From JBBDYQ01 sp035553855 (lineage in GTDB: Bacteria > Actinomycetota > Thermoleophilia > Solirubrobacterales > Thermoleophilaceae), in contig DATMJO010000122.1 of assembly GCA_035553855.1 (NCBI GenBank), forward strand, positions 1-18,867: 18,867 nucleotides of DNA, given 5' to 3'. The notes beneath the pieces are model-generated. The model saw only the letters and a list, made by a program, of their open reading frames with translations. It ran no database searches and was not told the DNA's origin. The first letter of the stretch is position 1. Each line of letters opens with the position of its first letter. The translations under genes were made by a program, and so were the position numbers. Positions 6,105 to 11,707 of the stretch are shown here, piece by piece.

Positions 6105-6117
6105 TTCCCTATCGGAA
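6105..6117. promoter_or_regulatory. Candidate LysR-type box, copy 2, before the MBL-fold gene
   Basis: TTCCCTATCGGAA is a T-N11-A dyad with TTCC/GGAA half-sites. It lies 47 nt upstream of the TANNNT element of the 6179 gene and 8 nt after the LysR stop. Confidence 0.4.
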
Positions 6118-6163
6118 AGGCGCCCATGGCCGGGATGCTCTACGAGCGCCCTGGCCCGGGGGC

Positions 6164-6169
6164 TACCGT
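6164..6169 (+). promoter_or_regulatory. Putative -10 element of the MBL-fold gene
   Basis: TACCGT (TANNNT) ends 9 nt before the ATG at 6179. The spacing matches the other putative leaderless promoters here. Confidence 0.4.
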
Positions 6170-6178
6170 GGCCCGACC

Positions 6179-6937
6179 ATGTTCTTCCGGCAGTTCCTCC
6201 ATGACGAGACCGCGTGCGCGTCCTACCTCTTCGGCTGCAAGTCGAAGGCGCGCTTCTGCGTGGTGGACCCCCACGAGGCCCTGGTGGACACCTACCTTGC
6301 GACGGCCGAGGCCCAGGGGATCCCGATAGTGGCGGTGCTCGAGACCCATCTCCAGGCCGACCACGTCTCGGGCCTGCCGGCACTCGTAGCCCGCAGCGGG
6401 GCGACGGCCTACGCTCCCGCCGGGGCGGGCTTCGAGTTCGACCACGTCGCGCTCGAGGACGGCGACACGGTCGAGCTCGGCAACACCGTCGTGACCGCGT
6501 TCGCGACCCCGGGGCACGCTCCCGCCCACCACGCCTACGTCGTCACCGACCTGACGCGGGCACCGGAGCCTTGGATGGTGCTCACCGGCGACGCGCTGCT
6601 CGTGGGCGCGGCGGGGAGGCCCGACCTGCACGCGGGCGGCGGCGACCGGATCGAGGAGATGGCCCGCACGCAGTTCCGCACTCTCGCTCGGCTGATGGAG
6701 CTGCCGGACCAGGTCCTCGTCTACCCGGCCCACTACGCCGGGTCCGTGTGCGGGGCCGGGCTCTCCGGCAACCCCGCCTCCACGGTCGGCTTCGAGCGGC
6801 GCGCCAACCGCGCCCTGCGCGCCCGATCGGAAGACGAGTTTGCGAGGGACCTGATCGCGGAGACCCCCGCCGCTCCGGAGCGCCAGGCAGAGATCGTGGC
6901 GGCCAATCGCGCCGGCCACGCCACCGCTGCGCTCTGA
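6179..6937 (+). CDS. ETHE1-like metallo-beta-lactamase-fold hydrolase/persulfide dioxygenase-like protein
   Basis: A 252-residue MBL-fold protein closest in style to ETHE1/glyoxalase II-type enzymes. ETHLQADHVSG (55-65) is the HxHxDH motif with the second His replaced by Gln59. H57, D61, H62, H113 (TPGHAPAHH), D138 (LTGDALLVG) and H185 (YPAHYAG) are present. ETHE1 uses one iron bound by the equivalents of H57, H113 and D138. Losing the second His should therefore spoil a two-metal glyoxalase II site but still allow a mononuclear, persulfide-dioxygenase-like site. The GRPDL segment after the Asp is also ETHE1-like. No rhodanese domain is fused. The MFS gene starts 4 nt after the stop, so the two are in one operon. 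Persulfide or another thiol adduct as substrate is inference. Confidence 0.82.
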   Translation: MFFRQFLHDETACASYLFGCKSKARFCVVDPHEALVDTYLATAEAQGIPIVAVLETHLQADHVSGLPALVARSGATAYAPAGAGFEFDHVALEDGDTVELGNTVVTAFATPGHAPAHHAYVVTDLTRAPEPWMVLTGDALLVGAAGRPDLHAGGGDRIEEMARTQFRTLARLMELPDQVLVYPAHYAGSVCGAGLSGNPASTVGFERRANRALRARSEDEFARDLIAETPAAPERQAEIVAANRAGHATAAL

Positions 6938-6941
6938 AAGC

Positions 6942-8177
6942 GTGCCGCAGCGGGTGGCGCGCCTGGGGCTGCGCGAGAACATCGGCCAGTTCGCGCTGCT
7001 CGTCGCGGTCAGCGCGTTCGTGGGCGCGATGGTCGGCCTCGAGCGGACGACGCTCCCCCTGCTCGGCGAGGACGAGTTCGGGGTCTCCTCGCGCGCCGGC
7101 GTGCTGTCGTTCATCGCCGCCTTCGGGGTCGCGAAGGCTCTGACCAACCTCGCCGCGGGGGCAGCCGCCGAGCGACTCGGCCGCCGGCGGCTCCTGATCG
7201 CCGGATGGGCGCTCGCGCTGCCAGTGCCCCTGCTCGTCGGGCTCGCCGAGGCGTGGCCCGTGGTGGTTGCTGCCAACCTGCTGCTCGGGGTGAATCAGGG
7301 GCTCACCTGGTCGATGACGGTCGTGATGAAGATCGACCTCGTGGGCCCCCGCCGGCGCGGGCTCGCGCTCGGGCTGAACGAGGCGGCGGGCTACGGTGGC
7401 CTTGCGCTGGCCGCCGCCGCCAGCGGATGGCTGGCAGCCGACCACGCTCCGCGGGACGTCCTGGTCGCCGGAGGCGCGGTGGTCGCGCTCGCCGGGCTTG
7501 CGCTGTCGGTCCTCTTCGTCCGCGACACCGCCGGCCACGTGAAGGCCGAGAGCAGCGCGGGCGACGCGCCACCGCCGGGCCTGGGGCGAGCGTTCGCGCG
7601 GGCGAGCATCGAGCGCGGCCCGCTGAGGGCATGCTCCCAGGCGGGGTTCGCCAACAACCTGAACGACGCGCTCGCCTGGGGCCTCGTCCCTCTGTATCTC
7701 GCGGGCGCGGGCGCTTCGGTGGGGGAGATCGGCCTCGTCGCCGCGCTGTACCCGGCTGTCTGGGGCGTCGGGCAGGTGGGGACCGGCGCGTGGTCGGACC
7801 ACATCGGGCGCCGCCCGCTGATCGTGGCCGGAATGCTCGTCCAATCCCTCGCCCTCGCCGTGCTGGCCCTGGGGGAGGGCGGGTTGGTCTCCGCGGTGAT
7901 TTCGGCGGCGACGCTCGGGCTGGGGACGGCCCTCGTCTACCCGACGCTGATCGCCGCGGTCTCCGATCACGTCAGCCCCGCGGCGCGGGCGCCGTTCGTC
8001 GGCGTCTACCGCTTCTGGCGCGACGCGGGGTTCGTCGCCGGCGCGCTTGGGGCTGGGTTGGCCGCCGACGCCTTCGGCTTCACCCCGGCGATCGCCATGG
8101 TCGCCGGGCTCACCGCGGCGTCGGGGCTGTGGGCCGCGCTGGAACTCGAGGAAGGTGGGCATGGGCCGGTGACCTGA
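6942..8177 (+). CDS. Major facilitator superfamily transporter
   Basis: A 411-residue MFS protein with about twelve hydrophobic segments in two halves. Motif A appears after helix 2 as AAERLGRRRLLIAG and again in the second half as GAWSDHIGRRPLIVAG. The central cytoplasmic loop is about residues 188-225. This is the usual arrangement of proton-coupled drug or metabolite exporters, but the substrate cannot be read. The GTG start at 6942 lies 4 nt past the MBL-fold stop, so the genes are coupled. Given the neighbours, export of a methylated or thiolated metalloid or sulfur compound is one possibility, stated as inference only. The C-terminus (EEGGHGPVT) is short and polar. Confidence 0.88.
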   Translation: MPQRVARLGLRENIGQFALLVAVSAFVGAMVGLERTTLPLLGEDEFGVSSRAGVLSFIAAFGVAKALTNLAAGAAAERLGRRRLLIAGWALALPVPLLVGLAEAWPVVVAANLLLGVNQGLTWSMTVVMKIDLVGPRRRGLALGLNEAAGYGGLALAAAASGWLAADHAPRDVLVAGGAVVALAGLALSVLFVRDTAGHVKAESSAGDAPPPGLGRAFARASIERGPLRACSQAGFANNLNDALAWGLVPLYLAGAGASVGEIGLVAALYPAVWGVGQVGTGAWSDHIGRRPLIVAGMLVQSLALAVLALGEGGLVSAVISAATLGLGTALVYPTLIAAVSDHVSPAARAPFVGVYRFWRDAGFVAGALGAGLAADAFGFTPAIAMVAGLTAASGLWAALELEEGGHGPVT

Positions 8178-8221
8178 GGCGGTCCTCCGCCCGGTCGAGG
8201 CTTCCGGCCCCGGCCGGGCGG

Positions 8222-8227
8222 TACGGT
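8222..8227 (+). promoter_or_regulatory. Putative -10 element of the antitoxin-like gene
   Basis: TACGGT (TANNNT) ends 6 nt before the ATG at 8234, with no Shine-Dalgarno sequence between. Confidence 0.4.
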
Positions 8228-8233
8228 TTCGCC

Positions 8234-8509
8234 ATGGGATTCATGGACAGGTTCAAGAAGGTCCGCGCGAAGGCGGACGACCTCGCCGAGGAGCACGGCG
8301 ACAAGATCAAGGACGGGATCGACAAGGCGGCCAGGGCGGCCGAGAAGCGGGCGGGCCCGAAGCACGCGGACAAGATCCGCAAGGGCGCCCAGAAGGCGAA
8401 GGGCGCGGTCGACGACGCCGCGAAGCCCGACCAGGCCGAGACGCCCGCCGAGCCCGGAGACCCGGCCGTGAGCGGCGGAAACGGCACCGCCGGCAACCGC
8501 GGCGCCTGA
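8234..8509 (+). CDS. MT0933/Rv0909-like putative antitoxin, 91 aa
   Basis: A highly charged, lysine- and alanine-rich helical protein. GFMDRFKKVRAKADDLAEEH then KIKDGIDKAARAAEKRAG and HADKIRKGAQKAKGAVDDAA give three similar amphipathic helices. This matches the actinobacterial MT0933-type antitoxin family (Rv0909 of Mycobacterium), whose members are usually 55-95 residues. The C-terminal 25 residues are a disordered Pro/Glu/Gly tail. In M. tuberculosis Rv0909 is paired with a toxin gene, but no toxin-like gene adjoins this one, so the antitoxin label is by family only and a stress-related role is equally possible. ATG 8234 is supported by the TANNNT hexamer just before it; the long open frame upstream of it is a shadow of the MFS gene. 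Confidence 0.75.
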   Translation: MGFMDRFKKVRAKADDLAEEHGDKIKDGIDKAARAAEKRAGPKHADKIRKGAQKAKGAVDDAAKPDQAETPAEPGDPAVSGGNGTAGNRGA

Positions 8510-8534
8510 GCGCCCCGCCGTAGGCGCCCCCGCC

Positions 8535-8634
8535 GTCCTGCCCTGCCCCGACCATGTCAGGGTAGGACAGGATGGCGCCGCTCCAGCCGGTGCGATCGGC
8601 ACCGCGCGCGCAGCTCTGACGGATCCTGCCCTAC
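8535..8634 (+). promoter_or_regulatory. Three-segment region able to form alternative hairpins before the SDR gene
   Basis: Segment A (8535-8545, GTCCTGCCCTG) pairs with B (8558-8568, CAGGGTAGGAC) over 11 positions with one G-U, enclosing a 12-nt loop. Segment C (8623-8634, ATCCTGCCCTAC) pairs with an overlapping part of B (8562-8573) with one mismatch. A and C are near direct repeats, so A-B and B-C exclude each other. A-B could terminate the antitoxin transcript; C overlaps the putative SDR promoter. Confidence 0.4.
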
Positions 8635-8637
8635 GAT
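8632..8637 (+). promoter_or_regulatory. Putative -10 element of the SDR gene
   Basis: TACGAT (TANNNT) ends 8 nt before the GTG at 8646, with no Shine-Dalgarno sequence. It overlaps the right arm of the inverted repeat at 8562-8634. Confidence 0.45.
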
Positions 8638-8645
8638 CCCGGGCC

Positions 8646-9413
8646 GTGATCGCGGTCGTGACAGGGGCATCGAGCGGCATCGGGGAGGCGACGGCCCGCC
8701 TGCTCGCGCGCGAGCACGGCGCCCAGGTCGTGCTCGTCGCCCGCCGCGAGGAGCGCCTCCGCAAGCTCGCGGACGAGCTCGGCGGCGCGACGGTCGTCGC
8801 CTGCGACATCACCGAAGCGGACGCCCCGGCCCGGATCCGCCAGGCGGTCGAGGCAGAGCACGGGCGGCTCGACCTGCTCGTCAACAACGCGGGCTCCGCC
8901 TGGCGCGGCACCCTGCTGGACATGGGGCCGGATGGCATGGAGCGCCACATGCGGCTCAACTTCGATGCACAGGCGCGGGTCACGAACGAGCTGGTCCCGC
9001 TGCTGCGGCGCTCGGCGCCGGCGTCGATCGTGAACGTCGCGAGCGTTGCGGGGCGGATCTCGCGCGCGCGCTCGGTCCCGTACTCGGCGTCGAAGTTCGC
9101 TCTGATCGGCTGGAGCGACGGCCTCTACGCGGAGGAGCGCCCGCACGGGGTGCACGTCGGGCTGGTGCTCCCGGGCTTCGTCGCGACCGAGGGCTTCCCC
9201 CAGCGCGAGCTCACCGAGAAGTGGCTCACGCGCCGATTCATCTCGACGCCGGAGAAGGTCGCCCGCGCGATCGTCCAGGCCGGCCCGGGGGGGAAGGCGG
9301 AGCGCTACGTGCCGCGCCCCTACTGGATCCCGGCCGCTCTCAGGATCCTCGCGCCGGGGCTTGTCCGCCGCGCCGGCGCCAAGGCCCCCGCCCCGGAGAC
9401 GAACTCGCGCTAG
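8646..9413 (+). CDS. Short-chain dehydrogenase/reductase (SDR)
   Basis: A 255-residue classical SDR, an NAD(P)-dependent oxidoreductase of alcohols or ketones. The Rossmann motif TGASSGIG is at 6-13 and NNAG at 80-83. The catalytic triad is Ser133 (VNVAS), Tyr146 and Lys150 (YSASK). VARREERL after the second strand carries Arg residues where NADP-preferring enzymes have them, so NADPH is likely. The substrate loop LPGFVATEGF and a basic, proline-rich C-terminus (YVPRPYWIPAALRILAPGLVRRAG) are typical of the SDR group often annotated as lipid or steroid-type reductases. The C-terminal hydrophobic stretch may contact membranes. GTG 8646 begins right at the first strand, as expected. The dinB gene starts 35 nt downstream with its own SOS box, so it is probably a separate unit. 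Confidence 0.9.
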   Translation: MIAVVTGASSGIGEATARLLAREHGAQVVLVARREERLRKLADELGGATVVACDITEADAPARIRQAVEAEHGRLDLLVNNAGSAWRGTLLDMGPDGMERHMRLNFDAQARVTNELVPLLRRSAPASIVNVASVAGRISRARSVPYSASKFALIGWSDGLYAEERPHGVHVGLVLPGFVATEGFPQRELTEKWLTRRFISTPEKVARAIVQAGPGGKAERYVPRPYWIPAALRILAPGLVRRAGAKAPAPETNSR

Positions 9414-9435
9414 TTGCCCCGCGGGCGGATCGATG

Positions 9436-9449
9436 CGAACATGCGTTCG
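9436..9449 (+). promoter_or_regulatory. SOS box (LexA operator) overlapping the dinB start codon
   Basis: CGAACATGCGTTCG is a perfect CGAAC-N4-GTTCG dyad, the LexA site of Gram-positive and actinobacterial SOS genes. Its last G (9449) is the first base of the dinB GTG start codon. LexA bound here would cover the transcription start. Confidence 0.85.
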
Positions 9450-10633
9450 TGTCGGCCAAGGCGGAGATCCTCCACGCGGACCTCGACGCGTTCTTCGCCT
9501 CCGTCGAGCAGCGTGACGATCCTCGCCTGCGCGGGACGCCGGTGATCGTCGGCGGCGGGGTCGTGCTCGCCGCGAGCTACGAGGCCAGGGCTCGGGGGGT
9601 CCGCACGGCCATGGGCGGCGGCGAGGCGCGTCGCCTCTGCCCCGACGCGATCGTCGTCCCGCCGCGGATGGACGCCTATTCGGAGGCGAGCCGGGCGGTC
9701 TTCGCCCTCTTCGAGCAGGCGGTGCCGGTGGTGGAGGGCATCTCGATCGACGAGGCGTTCCTGGACGCCCGCGGCATGGAGCACTTCGCCGGCACGCCGC
9801 GATCGATCGGCGAGCGCCTCCGGGCCGAGGTGCGAGAGCGCGTCGGGCTGCCGATCACGGTGGGCATCGCGCGCACGAAGTTCCTCGCGAAGGTTGCGAG
9901 TGCGGTCGGGAAGCCGGACGGCCTGCTGGAGGTACCGCCCGAGGGTGAGCTCGACTTCCTGCACCCGCTCGCGGTGGAGCGCCTCTGGGGCGTCGGGCCC
10001 GTCACCGCGGAGAAGCTCCGCACCTGGGGCATCACGACGGTCGGGCAGGTCGCGGCACTGGAGGAGCCGGTGCTCGTGCAGCTCGCGGGGCGGGCGGCGG
10101 GCCGCCAGCTGCACGCGCTGGCGAACAACCGCGACCCGCGACCGGTGAAGCGGCGCCCGCGCCGTCGCTCGATCGGAGCGCAGCGCGCGCTCGGCCGCAG
10201 GCCACACTCGGTCGAGGAGCTCGACGCGCTCGTCGTGGGGCTCGTCGACCGGCTCGCGCGCCGGCTGCGCGATGCGCGCCGGACCTGCAGAACGGTCGTG
10301 CTGCGCCTGCGCTTCGGTGACTACACACGGGCGACGCGCTCGCACACGATGGGGGCCGCAACGTCGGAGACGCAGTCGATCCTCGCCGCGGCCCGCCGCC
10401 TGCTCGGCGCGGCGGGGCCGCTGATCGAGCGGCGCGGCATCACGCTCGTAGGGCTCTCGCTCACGAACCTCGAGGACAACCCGGCGAGCCAGCTGGCACT
10501 TCCGCTCGATGCCCAGGCCGCGCTCGACGCGACGCTCGACCTGCTGCGCGACCGCTACGGGGCGACGGCCATCACGCGGGCGGTCCTGGTCGGCCGCGAC
10601 CCCGGGGTGGCGATGCCCGTGCTGCCGGACTGA
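9449..10633 (+). CDS. dinB: DNA polymerase IV (Y-family, translesion)
   Basis: A 394-residue Y-family polymerase that copies past damaged bases. The palm begins ILHADLDAFFASVEQRD (D11 metal ligand, F16 at the steric-gate position), and SIDEAFLD supplies D101 and E102. The helix-hairpin-helix region is LWGVGPVTAEKLRTWGI, and the little-finger domain follows RRRSIGAQRALGR. QLALPL near residue 350 matches the beta-clamp binding motif. The GTG at 9449 is chosen because the family starts within a few residues of this point; the open frame upstream is a shadow of the SDR gene. The perfect LexA box at 9436-9449 overlaps the start codon, so the gene should be induced by DNA damage. No imuA or dnaE2 gene adjoins. 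Confidence 0.93.
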   Translation: MSAKAEILHADLDAFFASVEQRDDPRLRGTPVIVGGGVVLAASYEARARGVRTAMGGGEARRLCPDAIVVPPRMDAYSEASRAVFALFEQAVPVVEGISIDEAFLDARGMEHFAGTPRSIGERLRAEVRERVGLPITVGIARTKFLAKVASAVGKPDGLLEVPPEGELDFLHPLAVERLWGVGPVTAEKLRTWGITTVGQVAALEEPVLVQLAGRAAGRQLHALANNRDPRPVKRRPRRRSIGAQRALGRRPHSVEELDALVVGLVDRLARRLRDARRTCRTVVLRLRFGDYTRATRSHTMGAATSETQSILAAARRLLGAAGPLIERRGITLVGLSLTNLEDNPASQLALPLDAQAALDATLDLLRDRYGATAITRAVLVGRDPGVAMPVLPD

Positions 10634-10645
10634 GCGATGCCTGGG

Positions 10646-10651
10646 GATACT
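10646..10651 (+). promoter_or_regulatory. Putative -10 element (GATACT) of the quinone oxidoreductase gene
   Basis: GATACT ends 7 nt before the ATG at 10659, with no Shine-Dalgarno sequence. The context GGGATACTTCCCGCC is nearly the same as before the gene at 2500. Confidence 0.5.
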
Positions 10652-10658
10652 TCCCGCC

Positions 10659-11645
10659 ATGCGAGCCATCCAGATCGTCAACCTGAACGGGCCGGACGAG
10701 GCCCTCGAGCTGTCCGACATCCCGGAGCCCGGCCCCGACCACTTCCTCACCGGTCAGCCCGGCGTCGTTGTGGACGTCCACTCGGCGGGTGTCTCGTTTC
10801 CGGAGGTGCTCCAGACGCGCGGGGAGTACCAGTTCAAGCCGCCGCTGCCGTTCGTTCCCGGCAGTGAGGTCGGCGGCGTCGTCCGCACGGCGCCGGAGGG
10901 CTCGGGCCTCGCCGAGGGCGACCGCGTCGCCGCCTTCTGCATGCTCGGCGGCTTCGCCGAGACGGCCGTGGCGCCCACGCACATGACCTTCAAGCTGCCC
11001 GAAACGCTGGACTACGCCCAGGGCGCGGCGCTCGTCCTCAACTACCACACGGCGTACTTCTGCCTGAAGCTGCGCGGGCGTCTCGCCGGGGGCGAGACCG
11101 TGCTCGTCCACGGCGCGGCCGGGGGCGTCGGCACGGCCTCGATCCAGGTGGCGAACGGCCTCGGGGCGCGCGCGATCGCCGTCGTCTCGACCGACGAGAA
11201 GGAGCGCGTGGCGCGCGAGGCGGGCGCGGCCGAGGTCGTGCGCTCGGAGGGCCCCTGGAAGGACCAGGTGAAGGAGATGGGCGGCGCCGACGTGGTGCTC
11301 GACCCCGTCGGCGGGGACCGCTTCACCGACAGCCTGCGCTCGCTGCGCGAGGGCGGCCGCCTCGTCGTCGTCGGCTTCACCGGCGGCTCGATCCCCGAGG
11401 TGAAGGTCAACCGCCTGCTCCTGGGCAACACCGAGGTGGTCGGCGCGGGTTGGGGCGCGTACGTGATGGCGAAGCCGGAGGTGACGGTCCAGATCGGCGT
11501 CGAGATCGAGAAGCTGATCGAGAGCGGGGTGGTGCGCCCGATCGTCGGCGAGCACTTCCCGCTCGAGCGGACGGCCGACGCGCTGAACGCGATCGACGGC
11601 CGGACGGCGACCGGCAAGATCGTTCTGGATGTCCGCGCGGGCTAG
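10659..11645 (+). CDS. Zinc-independent MDR-family NADPH:quinone oxidoreductase-like protein
   Basis: A 328-residue medium-chain dehydrogenase/reductase of the quinone oxidoreductase (Qor/zeta-crystallin) type, which reduces quinones or enones with NADPH. An N-terminal GroES-like domain (VDVHSAGVSFPEVLQTRGEY, then PFVPGSEVGGVV, 39-75) is followed by the nucleotide-binding HGAAGGVGTASIQVA (151-165). DVVLDPVGGDRF and GRLVVVGFTGGSIP are classic Qor signatures. The catalytic and structural zinc cysteines of alcohol dehydrogenases are missing, as is normal for this group. The start is the ATG at 10659, right after a GATACT hexamer; the longer open frame overlaps dinB and is not coding. It appears to be a single-gene unit. 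The natural substrate is unknown. Confidence 0.9.
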   Translation: MRAIQIVNLNGPDEALELSDIPEPGPDHFLTGQPGVVVDVHSAGVSFPEVLQTRGEYQFKPPLPFVPGSEVGGVVRTAPEGSGLAEGDRVAAFCMLGGFAETAVAPTHMTFKLPETLDYAQGAALVLNYHTAYFCLKLRGRLAGGETVLVHGAAGGVGTASIQVANGLGARAIAVVSTDEKERVAREAGAAEVVRSEGPWKDQVKEMGGADVVLDPVGGDRFTDSLRSLREGGRLVVVGFTGGSIPEVKVNRLLLGNTEVVGAGWGAYVMAKPEVTVQIGVEIEKLIESGVVRPIVGEHFPLERTADALNAIDGRTATGKIVLDVRAG

Positions 11646-11685
11646 GTCGCACGGCTAATACGCTGTCGAGAGCCCGTTCTGGCCG

Positions 11686-11691
11686 TAAGAT
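11686..11691 (+). promoter_or_regulatory. Possible -10 element of the phosphatase gene
   Basis: TAAGAT lies 16 nt before the ATG at 11708. Unlike the other first genes, an AGGGGG stretch (11698-11703) sits 4 nt before the start and could be a Shine-Dalgarno sequence, so this gene may have a short leader. Confidence 0.35.
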
Positions 11692-11707
11692 GCGCGCAGG
11701 GGGCTGA

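Noticed and set aside
7205..8509. 434-codon plus-strand frame
   Set aside because: Its first part is a shadow of the MFS gene; only the part from ATG 8234 (antitoxin-like) is real.
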